Positions 41,450-49,176 of a DNA stretch of 64,000 nucleotides are shown piece by piece; the first letter of the stretch is position 1, and each line of letters starts with the position of its first letter. The stretch lies in contig CAYRUD010000014.1 of NCBI GenBank assembly GCA_964427425.1, forward strand, positions 248,001 to 312,000. The letters run 5' to 3'. Below the pieces are notes generated by a model, which was not told the origin of the DNA, searched no databases, and worked only from the letters and a program-made list of their open reading frames with translations. The position numbers and the translations under genes were made by a program. The stretch comes from CAYRUD01 sp964427425. Lineage in GTDB: Bacteria > Chlamydiota > Chlamydiia > Chlamydiales > FEN-1388.

Positions 41450-42322
41450 ATGACACTTCAAGGCTATCTTATGTCAAAAGTTTCATATATATCACTTGGA
41501 CTATTTGCTTTGCAGGCAAGTGTTGGTCTTGCTCAAGAGTTGAGTGGTTCTAAAGACATATCTGAAGTACAAGAGAAATTTCTCTTTTGGGGAACTACTG
41601 GACCAACAGGTCCAACAGGACCTACCGGCCCAATGGGCCCTCAGGGGATTCAAGGACTTCCAGGTCCTGTCGGTCCAACGGGATCTCAAGGTGTTTCTGG
41701 GCCACAAGGCGTACAGGGACCTCGAGGCGAGCAAGGTCTTCCAGGTCCAACTGGGCCAATGGGTCCACAGGGGATACAAGGGCCTCAAGGAGAAAGAGGT
41801 TCGACTGGAGCCACAGGCCCTGCAGGATCTGTGTTTAACGCGTTTATCGATGCGTATAGAAGCAGTGGCAGCCTTACCTTTAGCGGTCCAACACAGAGTG
41901 GATTTCTGGAATTCAATAACGTGGCAGCTTTGATGGGATTTAGGGTTCCATCTGATCCGACAGAGTTTGTGATCCCATCTGAGGGGACATATAAAATCGA
42001 TTTATATATCTATCAAATGAGAGTCGCTCATCCTGCAAATGTGAATATTTTCCTGAGCCAAAATGGTCTTTTATCTTCTCATCGAGTTCTCACCATACCT
42101 AAAGTGGGATTCATGTTGGATGAAAATGTTGATTACCCAACAACGCCATATGCTACAGGTCCTCTTACACGATCCATGATTTGCTGGTTTCAAGCAGGAG
42201 ATATCGTTAAGTTCAGAGTTGAGACAAGTCGTGCCGGTATTCTAACTATACCTACAGGGCCTGTAGATGTTCTGCAAAGTACGACTGTAAATATGGGTGT
42301 TAATATCCATAGAATAAATTAA
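41450..42322 (+). CDS. Exported collagen-like protein 2 (perfect GXY repeats)
   Basis: The ATG at 41450 has a very strong ribosome binding site (AAGGAGGAGGG) and gives 290 residues with a signal peptide (MTLQGYLMSKVSYISLGLF then ALQASVGLAQ). About 26 uninterrupted Gly-X-Y triplets (GTT, GPT, GPM, GPQ, GIQ, GLP, GPR, GEQ) span residues ~46-125, all in register, then a C-terminal beta-rich domain of ~160 residues (EFVIPSEGTYKIDLYIYQM... ending VNIHRIN). The head domain shares length and the ending (IxRIN) with protein 1 (ICRIN), so the two are paralogues. The cleavage region GLAQ/ELSG also matches (GFAQ/ESSS). Predicted trimeric surface protein. Confidence 0.92.
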   Translation: MTLQGYLMSKVSYISLGLFALQASVGLAQELSGSKDISEVQEKFLFWGTTGPTGPTGPTGPMGPQGIQGLPGPVGPTGSQGVSGPQGVQGPRGEQGLPGPTGPMGPQGIQGPQGERGSTGATGPAGSVFNAFIDAYRSSGSLTFSGPTQSGFLEFNNVAALMGFRVPSDPTEFVIPSEGTYKIDLYIYQMRVAHPANVNIFLSQNGLLSSHRVLTIPKVGFMLDENVDYPTTPYATGPLTRSMICWFQAGDIVKFRVETSRAGILTIPTGPVDVLQSTTVNMGVNIHRIN

Positions 42323-42340
42323 TCTTTAAAATGATTTTGC

Positions 42341-42382
42341 AGCCCCATACGTGATTTAATTAGTCATATATGGGGCTTTTTC
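42341..42382 (+). terminator. Rho-independent terminator
   Basis: AGCCCCATA pairs with TATGGGGCT, followed by TTTTCTTC. It lies 19 bases after collagen-like gene 2. Confidence 0.88.
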
Positions 42383-42437
42383 TTCTTATTGTGTTATTAT
42401 AAGTATTCTCATTTCAGAATTAAGCATCATTTTCTAT

Positions 42438-43166
42438 ATGGAATACTTATTTGCCTCTCAAAAAAATGTCTATGAGCATTTTGCAAGCGGGCGAGTTCTC
42501 TACGCTTTGCCGGGACATACCGCCTTTCCAGTTAGATTAGCAAGTGAGATCATTCAGCGTTGTTTTCATCTATTGTACGCTCATGGCGTGCAAGGCCCCT
42601 ATACAATTTACGATCCATGCTGCGGAGTCGCTTATCTATTAACAACATTGGGGTTTTTACATCGAGGTCAGATAGGGGAAATATATGCCTCAGATATAGA
42701 TAAGAAAGCCTTATTTGTAGCGGAAAAGAATCTGAGTCTATTAACTCCTGAAGGTTTGAAGAGACGAGAAGAAGAGATCGAAGAGCTTTACAGGCTTTAT
42801 CAAAAGGAATCTCACTTCTATGCGCTTCAAAGCATTGCCCATTTTTCGGAGCTTCATGATGAGCAAGCTATTCAGAAAATCTCATGCTTTCAATGCGATA
42901 TATTATCTGACGAGATACCTTCTGAGAGATTTCAGGCCAATATCATCATTGCAGATCTTCCCTATGGAGGTCTGATTGATTGGAAGACAGAAAGCTTTGA
43001 GCCCGAAAAGCTATTTATGAAGAAGGTTCAAAGGTTTATGAGACCCAAAAAAACCCTTCTCTCAGTTATCTCCAATCAGCAAATTCCTTATCAAGAGTTT
43101 GGGCTTCGTCGTCTCCAGCGTTTAAAAGTAGGAAAACGCCACATAGGTATCTTCAGGATTGAGTAA
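42438..43166 (+). CDS. AviRa-like rRNA methyltransferase family protein
   Basis: The 242-residue protein has a Rossmann methyltransferase core: IYDPCCGVAYLLTTLGFL (motif I), GEIYASDIDKKALFVAEKNLSLL (motif II, acidic residue after the strand), and IIIADLPYGGLIDW (motif IV, DLPYGG instead of DPPY/NPPY). The CCGxxYLL and SDID..ALxxAxxNLxLL pattern is that of AviRa, the 23S rRNA G2535 methyltransferase of an avilamycin producer, and its relatives. Whether this homologue acts on rRNA is inferred. No resistance role can be claimed. It is convergent with the CPA2 antiporter. Confidence 0.7.
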   Translation: MEYLFASQKNVYEHFASGRVLYALPGHTAFPVRLASEIIQRCFHLLYAHGVQGPYTIYDPCCGVAYLLTTLGFLHRGQIGEIYASDIDKKALFVAEKNLSLLTPEGLKRREEEIEELYRLYQKESHFYALQSIAHFSELHDEQAIQKISCFQCDILSDEIPSERFQANIIIADLPYGGLIDWKTESFEPEKLFMKKVQRFMRPKKTLLSVISNQQIPYQEFGLRRLQRLKVGKRHIGIFRIE

Positions 43167-43209
43167 ATGAAAATTCGGAGTCTTTGAATGATAGTGAGTG
43201 CTTCGTTTC

Positions 43210-44439
43210 CTAAGATGAAGCGTAGAGCCGTCGTAGCGCGAAAGGCGGAAGAAGGGTAGTGAGTGCGATCACGAGGATTAAGACCGCATACATATCATTA
43301 TTAAAAATACCGGCTTTGAGGCCTACTTCAGCGAAAATTAGACCTACTTCTCCTCGAGGAACCATTGAGATCCCAACAGCGAGTTTAGTTAATTGATCCT
43401 CTCCTCTCATGAGCCATCCGGAAGCAAGCTTTCCTAGGAATGCAATGATTGTAAGAGATATCCCTAGTGTCCATACCGACGAGGAGGTCCAATCAACAAT
43501 TTTCAAATTCAGGGACAATCCTATTGTCACAAAAAAGATAGGCGTGAAGAGATGAATAATAGGCTTCATCTGACTCTCCACAGTGTGAACAAATTCGTGA
43601 GATATCTTCATGAGACTGCCAAGAGGAAGATAAAAGCGTCTTGAGAGTGCAAGGCCTGCTGCAAAACCACCCATCAGTTCTGGAGCTCCCATCTCGCTCG
43701 ATAACCATGCGAAGAGAAGGATGAGAGAGACTATGCTTGTCGGTAAGAGTCCAGGGATTTCAGACCGCTTTTCATAGTTGCGAATAACTTCCGTGATCAC
43801 TTTCGCAAAGAAAGGAGCAAGGATCATGTATATTGTGATGAAAAGAAGCACTTTTCCGGCATTCAGAAAGCTTATTCCGCCACCTGTTGAGAACTCATAG
43901 AGTAATGAGAGTAAGATTATACCGATGATGTCATCTAAGACTGCAGCCCCCAGGACTATTTGAGCTTCATGAGACTCTTGCTTCCTTAAATCTGAAAGAA
44001 CTCGCAGCGTGATGCCAATACTTGTTGCGGTTAGGGTCGCCCCGATAAACATTGAGGCAAGAGGAGATAGACTAAAACAGTACAAGCTGACAAAAAATCC
44101 AAAAAGAAAAGGAAGCGCTACTCCTCCGATTGCAACACATAAAGACTTTGAGCTTGCTTGTGACAGTCGGATGATATCAGTTTCTAGTCCAACTTCAAAA
44201 AGAAGTAAGATAGCGCCTATTTGAGCGAGAATATGGAGAGTGTCATTTGGTTGAATGAAGTTGAAAAGACTTGGGCCCAGAATAATGCCAGCTGCTAGTT
44301 CTCCGATAACAGGAGGAATCTGAAATCGAGCCGCAATTTCAGCTAAGAAGCGCGCTGATATCAAGAGGATTACAAGTTGTATAAAAAAAATATGAGTTTC
44401 CATATGTGAAGTACATATCAGATAAAAATTTTTTTGCAT
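43210..44439 (-). CDS. CPA2-family monovalent cation:proton antiporter
   Basis: The 409-residue protein has about 12 hydrophobic segments and CPA2 signatures: RFQIPPVIGELAAGIILGP near the N-terminus, and the Na+/H+ exchange core LTATSIGITLRVL followed by LGAAVLDDIIGIILLSLLY with the essential Asp pair (DD). The RCK/TrkA-N domain found in Kef potassium systems is absent, so it resembles NapA/GerN-type antiporters. It exchanges Na+ or K+ for protons at the inner membrane and might suit the sodium economy set by NQR. Divergent from the OTU gene. Confidence 0.93.
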   Translation of the reverse strand: MQKNFYLICTSHMETHIFFIQLVILLISARFLAEIAARFQIPPVIGELAAGIILGPSLFNFIQPNDTLHILAQIGAILLLFEVGLETDIIRLSQASSKSLCVAIGGVALPFLFGFFVSLYCFSLSPLASMFIGATLTATSIGITLRVLSDLRKQESHEAQIVLGAAVLDDIIGIILLSLLYEFSTGGGISFLNAGKVLLFITIYMILAPFFAKVITEVIRNYEKRSEIPGLLPTSIVSLILLFAWLSSEMGAPELMGGFAAGLALSRRFYLPLGSLMKISHEFVHTVESQMKPIIHLFTPIFFVTIGLSLNLKIVDWTSSSVWTLGISLTIIAFLGKLASGWLMRGEDQLTKLAVGISMVPRGEVGLIFAEVGLKAGIFNNDMYAVLILVIALTTLLPPFALRRLYASS

Positions 44440-44509
44440 AAAATTTTTATGCTATGCTTCGTTAATCTTGATTGGGATTAATATATATGAAAATTAACCG
44501 GATAATTCT

Positions 44510-45544
44510 ATGAGCATAGATAATCGCTTGATTCATGATGTGCAAGTTTTTGTAGCTCATAATAAAGTGCTATGTGCATGCACATTAGGTCTTGCAGTTC
44601 TCGGCTACCTTGGCTACAGGGGAGTCAAATGGATTCTTGAGAAAGCAGGTATTATTGAAAGAGTTAATACAGTTGCAATAGAAACGATTTCTAGAGCAAC
44701 TCCTAAGCTTCGTTCTGAGCAAAAGCAGATTCGTGGGGAGTCAAAGGCTGTATCTGACGCTGCAATTCATCCTTTAGTAGAAAACAAGGGACCTCAGATC
44801 ATTCAGCCTCGTCAATCTGTTGAGAGTTTTATTCGCGCCTCGTATTCAGGAGCTGCAACTGAGCGGAATAAAAAATACAGCGAGCGAATAAGGAATATCT
44901 CTAAAGCTTTTTCGAAAAGCGATATCTATCCCGTCCGAGGTGATGGAAACTGCTTTACCAATTCGGCAGCCGCAGGGCTCTTACATGTAATTGGGAAGAA
45001 CGAAGAAAAACGTCAAGAGACTGCTCAAATCATAACGAACTATCAGACTCGTGACACCCCTTATATATTACCGGATGTAACTCAAACAGCTCCGCAATAT
45101 AACAAAGTGTTTACAAAGGAAGGCGACTTCAAAGCTGTCTTGGATAGAATTAATGGAGACACTTTTGAAATATCTGAGCTTATCGGTGATCAAAGCTTTA
45201 TCTCAGCTTTCTCACGAGTTATTCGATATATCTTAGTCTGTGAGCGAGAACAAGGTGGCTTCGAAGAAGGAGACATTCCTGGTAGATGCGGTGAAGAAAT
45301 AGATATGGAAGCCGTTGTCTTGCTTAATCGGCTCTTCCGGGTGAATGCGAGCTTGATTGTACTCCAAGGGCCAAATCAAGCTTCGGATCCAGAAAATCCC
45401 CATGAAGCTCTACAGCTTGTAGGCCGCGAAAGATTTGAAGGACAACGAATAGTAGATATGTCCCAGATTGATTCTAGGGTCATCGAAGGAGAGTTCGATT
45501 TTCTCATCCTGCGAAAGTCTGGTCATTTTCTCGCGATGTTGTAA
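44510..45544 (+). CDS. OTU-family cysteine protease (putative deubiquitinase effector) with N-terminal membrane anchor
   Basis: The 344-residue protein has an N-terminal transmembrane helix (residues ~20-40, VLCACTLGLAVLGYLGYRGV), a ~95-residue linker, then an OTU domain. YPVRGDGNCFTNSAAAGL carries Asp145, Gly146, Asn147 and nucleophile Cys148 (the DGNC motif). The C-terminal SGHFLAML supplies the catalytic histidine (residue 339). In between are NRLFRVNASLIVLQ-type beta strands of the fold. OTU enzymes cleave ubiquitin conjugates; secreted chlamydial members (ChlaOTU) act in host cells. The anchor would fix it in a membrane, e.g. the inclusion. Its own terminator follows. Confidence 0.9.
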   Translation: MSIDNRLIHDVQVFVAHNKVLCACTLGLAVLGYLGYRGVKWILEKAGIIERVNTVAIETISRATPKLRSEQKQIRGESKAVSDAAIHPLVENKGPQIIQPRQSVESFIRASYSGAATERNKKYSERIRNISKAFSKSDIYPVRGDGNCFTNSAAAGLLHVIGKNEEKRQETAQIITNYQTRDTPYILPDVTQTAPQYNKVFTKEGDFKAVLDRINGDTFEISELIGDQSFISAFSRVIRYILVCEREQGGFEEGDIPGRCGEEIDMEAVVLLNRLFRVNASLIVLQGPNQASDPENPHEALQLVGRERFEGQRIVDMSQIDSRVIEGEFDFLILRKSGHFLAML

Positions 45545-45575
45545 AAGAGAAGAGATTGTTATCGTGGAATAATAG

Positions 45576-45613
45576 AGCCCTCTTGCGCACATGTTGTATT
45601 GAGGGCTTTTTAT
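45576..45613 (+). terminator. Rho-independent terminator of the OTU gene
   Basis: AGCCCTC (45576-45582) pairs with GAGGGCT (45601-45607), then TTTTATT. The stem is 7 bp and the loop long; T-tract is clear. Confidence 0.7.
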
Positions 45614-45644
45614 TGTATGATTTCCTCGCATTGTGAAGCTATCG

Positions 45645-46058
45645 TTAGAATAAAAGTACAGTGCACGCGCTATGTTGAAGAAGATAATCACCCCCTGTGA
45701 GATTAATATTTGAGGGGGAGTATCCCATTCTATGAAGGCTTCTTATACGGTAAACTAGAGTGGACATGCAGTTGTCCTTTTCTAATTTTCTTATACGTTT
45801 CTTCAGTGAGTTAAATATTTTTTCATCGATGACATCAGCTAATTCTATCGCGGCAGTTTTTTCGTTTTTTGTGCAGCTAAATTTGCTAATCATTTGCTGA
45901 GCAACGAAATCAGTTGTAACAGCGCCCTCATATCCATTTACTGTAACTGAATCCTCACCCCACCAAGTGTCTATTTCAACATAGACCTCATTATCTTTAA
46001 AAATCTCACTAAAATCGCCACATGTCCCGCAATTCATGATTGCATCTGCAAGTTTCAT
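45645..46058 (-). CDS. Unrecognised 137-aa protein
   Basis: No domain is recognised. It begins MKLADAIMNCGTCGDFSEIF with CxxC near residue 10, has WWGEDSVTVNGYEGAVTTDF in the middle, and a basic helical C-terminal half (LKKRIRKLEKDNCMSTL). No signal peptide or membrane segment. GAGA lies before the ATG, a weak ribosome binding site. It lies 48 bases downstream of the zinc-ribbon membrane protein on the same strand and may be its operon partner. It could be a small soluble regulator or an uncharacterised accessory protein. Confidence 0.6.
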   Translation of the reverse strand: MKLADAIMNCGTCGDFSEIFKDNEVYVEIDTWWGEDSVTVNGYEGAVTTDFVAQQMISKFSCTKNEKTAAIELADVIDEKIFNSLKKRIRKLEKDNCMSTLVYRIRSLHRMGYSPSNINLTGGDYLLQHSACTVLLF

Positions 46059-46105
46059 AAAAGATTCTCTTTGTTAAGAAAAAGAAATAACAGAGTTATA
46101 CCCAT

Positions 46106-46864
46106 TTACTTTTTAAGAAAAGGGTGAGATTGGGGTTTTGGAGCTTCCTCTTTTGGAAGATATCTTTCCCAATCAACAGGAATATCAATTTGATCAACGC
46201 GAATAATATTCATCTCTTGAAGAGTAGTCTTAGGTATGAGTACTGGCGAGTGAAAATTTGTTCCAAAATGTCCTTTTTTAATGGTTTCCCGTACCTTTTT
46301 AATCACTTCATCTATACCTGAAGCTGAATCATACGAATAATTCCATTGAAAGACGACTAGCTTATCAGCATCGACTTTCGCAACATAAGCAATCGAGTAT
46401 GGATATGCGGAGTCTTTCTCATGAATGACAATGAGGGTCTTATCGACTGGGTTTTTGATGTACGAAGAAATTAAAGAGCGCTTTTTTTGGTCCGCTTCTT
46501 TAAAGCCATTAATAGTAGCTATCGTAAGGCCAGCATAGAGGAGCATAGATAATGCTGAGAGAATCTTCGTCCTCGTGGGAAGTATGGATTCAGATATCAG
46601 CTGTGTGAGTATGCTATCCAAAGATTCTGTATTTTTCCCAGATTTCAAAACATCTCTTAGGAACTTCCTTTTTTTAGCCTCGTAGCCACAGTAAGGGCAT
46701 GAGATAATCGCGTACTTTCTCAGCGGGATGAATGGGAGAAAAAAGAGCTCAAAAAAAGATCGATATACGAGAACGCGTTGGATTTCATGCCCACAGTGAG
46801 GGCAAGGGCACCCCTCGATGGTAGTTGATTGAAGCAATACTTGTTTATCACCAAAAATAATCAT
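46106..46864 (-). CDS. Zinc-ribbon membrane protein, unknown function
   Basis: The 252-residue protein has two CxxC motifs in its first 60 residues (CPCPHCGHEI and CPYCGYEAKK), forming a zinc ribbon with an intervening hydrophobic segment (FFELFFLPFIPLRKY). A transmembrane helix follows (residues ~98-117, LSALSMLLYAGLTIATIN), then a ~130-residue domain likely outside the cytoplasm or inside depending on topology. GGAAGG is well spaced before the ATG. Many zinc-ribbon/TM proteins of this layout are of unknown function. Followed on the same strand by the 137-aa gene. Confidence 0.7.
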   Translation of the reverse strand: MIIFGDKQVLLQSTTIEGCPCPHCGHEIQRVLVYRSFFELFFLPFIPLRKYAIISCPYCGYEAKKRKFLRDVLKSGKNTESLDSILTQLISESILPTRTKILSALSMLLYAGLTIATINGFKEADQKKRSLISSYIKNPVDKTLIVIHEKDSAYPYSIAYVAKVDADKLVVFQWNYSYDSASGIDEVIKKVRETIKKGHFGTNFHSPVLIPKTTLQEMNIIRVDQIDIPVDWERYLPKEEAPKPQSHPFLKK

Positions 46865-47140
46865 GACGAAGACCTTCCTTTTCTCCGAAAATGAAAATAG
46901 TCTCTGCCTCTTTCCATTTTACGGATTGGTTATTACAAATGAGATACAGAGTGTGATTAAACTAAGAAACAGATGAGTCGCTTAAAAATATTTCTAAGGG
47001 AATTTATAGGGTATATCTCACTGTAATTTAGCAGAGAAAGCGAAAATGTCTGCAATGAATTTCATGAGCTAAATTATAAAGACAGAAATCAGCTTGTCTG
47101 ACGTATCTTGAAAGTGCCTGGTGTCAGTAAGTTTTGCGAA
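46865..47140. other. Intergenic region right of the accessory block
   Basis: No ORF. It includes AAGTGCCTGGTGTCAGTAA (47112-47129), reminiscent of flanks of REP-associated (RAYT) elements, but no transposase or second copy is visible. Promoter of the zinc-ribbon gene should lie at the left end. Confidence 0.35.
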
Positions 47141-47176
47141 ATAAAAAAGGCAATTTCTTTTTAGGGAAATTGCCTT
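47141..47176 (-). terminator. Terminator downstream of tRNA-Leu(CAA)
   Basis: On the minus strand AAGGCAATTTC pairs with GAAATTGCCTT, followed by TTTTTATTT. It begins 8 bases beyond the tRNA 3' end, so it ends the tRNA transcript. Confidence 0.85.
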
Positions 47177-47183
47177 AATGAAT

Positions 47184-47266
47184 TGCCGATGGCCGGACTC
47201 GAACCAGCACCTAGTTGCCTAGAGTAGATTTTGAGTCTACCGCGTCTACCATTCCACCACACCGGC
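47184..47266 (-). tRNA. tRNA-Leu (anticodon CAA)
   Basis: Class II tRNA on the minus strand: acceptor GCCGGTG paired with CATCGGC (one G-T), D-arm GTGGTGGAATGGTAGACGC, anticodon arm GTAGA-CTCAAAA-TCTAC with CAA in the loop, long variable arm, and T-arm GGTTCGAGTCC. Discriminator A, no encoded CCA. It reads UUG. Marks the right edge of the accessory block. Confidence 0.97.
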
Positions 47267-47345
47267 ATGTACGGAAGTTTGTGTGAAAAAGACTATCAAA
47301 ATTGCCTTTTTAGCTCCAAGAGGAAAATAGAAGAATGCAAAGTGA

Positions 47346-48293
47346 TTAGTAACGTAAGTACCTTTCAATATCTTGAGGGGAAACTGTTACTTTGAGCTGA
47401 CGCTCACGGTCAAATCTCACTTGGATAGAAAAGTAGGGAAATGGGTGGCGGTTGTCTCCGTTTCTTCCTTCATGAGGAAGATAGTATTTGATAAATACTT
47501 CCTTATTCATCCAAGGCTTTGTTGAGACATCGGTCTCTTTCTCATAGCGAATCAATGGGGAGTAGTCTTTTCTATCATTCCCATACCTGGGATGATTTTT
47601 GTAGAATTCCTCAATGCAAGCAATAATGAGATGTGGCTCGCGCTCCATGCCCTGAATATAGAAATTGACTTCAGCGCCGATAGTATGTTTTGAGAGCGAA
47701 TTTTTGATGCTGCTATCCACATATCGGTTATGTATAGGGCACCTATGGCCAGACGTAATAATTACGGACTTTCCGATGGTTCGCTGAAGTGTATTGAGGA
47801 GCTCTAGAAGAATAGGATAGATAAATTCGTTATCATACCTAAGGGGAAGGGAATGTGAATCAGCGCCCCCACAATCAAAGATATTATTCACAATCTTTCC
47901 ATCCTGCAAAATAGGGATAGGAGGATTTAAGGAAGAGCCTCTACAGCGAAAGTAGTCTTTTGTAATAGGCGATAGTGGGCCGGAAAAACTCTTCCATGGA
48001 TAATAGATAGACATCCCTTCGACGAGAGGTTTAGGCTGTTTCTTTAGTAAGGAGTCGCCCGCCTGATGATCAGCCGCACTCTCTTGGCAAGAGGATTGAT
48101 AAAAGCTCGAAAGTGGGAGATGAGTTGCCCAAAGAGTTACTGACGTATGGTCTTCTAAAAGAGCGGTAGAAGATGAAATCCCATGAGAGATGAATTGCGT
48201 AGAAAGAGTAGAGATAACTTTTTCTCTGAATGCATGATTGAAGAGAAGAAGCAAGAAAGAGAGAAGGAAAAAATAAGTTACTTTCTTCAGCAT
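47346..48293 (-). CDS. Exported protein with peptidase M15-like domain
   Basis: The 315-residue protein has an N-terminal signal/anchor (MLKKVTYFFLLSFLLLLFNHA). The C-terminal half contains SVIITSGHRCPIHNRYVDSS and SLSKHTIGAEVNFYIQG, which resemble the M15A/M15_3 set (SGhRcp..N and SxHxxGxAxD), a zinc DD-carboxypeptidase pattern. The Asp of the SxHxxGxAxD motif is Asn (AEVNF), so metal binding may be altered. A third histidine could come from NHPRYG or nearby. It may cut or bind peptidoglycan stem peptides in the periplasm, or be an inactive relative. Divergent from the HAD gene. Confidence 0.7.
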   Translation of the reverse strand: MLKKVTYFFLLSFLLLLFNHAFREKVISTLSTQFISHGISSSTALLEDHTSVTLWATHLPLSSFYQSSCQESAADHQAGDSLLKKQPKPLVEGMSIYYPWKSFSGPLSPITKDYFRCRGSSLNPPIPILQDGKIVNNIFDCGGADSHSLPLRYDNEFIYPILLELLNTLQRTIGKSVIITSGHRCPIHNRYVDSSIKNSLSKHTIGAEVNFYIQGMEREPHLIIACIEEFYKNHPRYGNDRKDYSPLIRYEKETDVSTKPWMNKEVFIKYYLPHEGRNGDNRHPFPYFSIQVRFDRERQLKVTVSPQDIERYLRY

Positions 48294-48480
48294 ATGATTT
48301 CTTGCTTCATATTATCTTTCTCGTCCAAACTCAAAGCTTACTTCTCTTTATAAAGAGATTTTTGTCTTCAGCATGTTGGAATAGGATATACTCTGAAGGG
48401 ATTGATTTCTTCAATCAATCGATTAGTTTTCTATTCCATGCTGTGGGGCTTAATAATCAATCAAGTGGGATAGCTCACAT

Positions 48481-49170
48481 ATGAAGTGGTATAATCAATT
48501 TTCTGCCATCTTCTTCGATCTTGATGGCCTACTCGTCAATACCGAAGCTTTGCACTGGAAAGCATATCAAGATATGTGCAGTAAGAATGGATGTCGCCTC
48601 GACTGGGACTTTACTACCTATTATTCCATAGCAAGTCGATCGGCGAATGGCGTAAGAGATAGGCTTTTTCATGAAATGCCAGCTCTTTTTAAAGAAAAGA
48701 CTTGGGAGGAGCTGTATCAAGAAAAGAGAAAAGCGCTGCAAGATCATATTGCTCATGATGCTGTTCCTCTTATGCCTGGTGTGGAGGAGGTTCTCTTATC
48801 ATTGGCCGAGGTGAATGTCCCTATAGCCGTTGTTACCCACTCACCTAAACCATTTGTCGACCACATACGCAAGCAACACGATTGTTTCTCCGTAATTCAA
48901 GAATGGTTTACTCGAGAGTGTTACTCAAATCCCAAGCCTGCACCCGATGGATATCTTTTTGCTTGTGACTTCTTTGGCGTAGAGCCATCTACTGTGATTG
49001 GCTTTGAAGACTCATTGAGAGGTATTGAGGCATTAACAGGAGCTGGATGTAAGCCTGTTATAGTTCAGATGTACGATCAGTCGGCAGTATCTTATTGTCG
49101 TGAAAAGGGAATCTTCACTCTTGATCGTATTGATAGGGTCTTGAGTCCTCATTTCAGCTGGGATAAATAA
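48481..49170 (+). CDS. HAD-family phosphatase (phosphoglycolate phosphatase/beta-phosphoglucomutase-like)
   Basis: The 229-residue protein has FFDLDGLLVNTE (motif I, DxD), VVTHSPKPFV (motif II, Thr-His-Ser), SNPKPAPDGYLFACDFFG (motif III Lys) and VIGFEDSLRGIEA (motif IV ED). The cap between motifs I and II is helical (IA subfamily). The family hydrolyses small phosphates such as phosphoglycolate or sugar phosphates. In C. trachomatis the matching position (CT464) encodes a HAD phosphatase beside truA (CT463). Convergent with truA, six bases apart. Confidence 0.9.
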   Translation: MKWYNQFSAIFFDLDGLLVNTEALHWKAYQDMCSKNGCRLDWDFTTYYSIASRSANGVRDRLFHEMPALFKEKTWEELYQEKRKALQDHIAHDAVPLMPGVEEVLLSLAEVNVPIAVVTHSPKPFVDHIRKQHDCFSVIQEWFTRECYSNPKPAPDGYLFACDFFGVEPSTVIGFEDSLRGIEALTGAGCKPVIVQMYDQSAVSYCREKGIFTLDRIDRVLSPHFSWDK

Positions 49171-49176
49171 GCTTTT

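Noticed and set aside
41501..41933. Additional ORFs in other frames of collagen-like gene 2
   Set aside because: All arise from the triplet repeat; only the frame with signal peptide and strong ribosome binding site makes sense.
47112..47129. Possible REP/RAYT element remnant (AAGTGCCTGGTGTCAGTAA)
   Set aside because: Only one copy and no transposase in the window; the resemblance rests on memory.
29125..47266. Integrative element with att sites in the two tRNA-Leu genes
   Set aside because: The tRNA 3' ends are not duplicated at the other boundary and no integrase or transposase was found.
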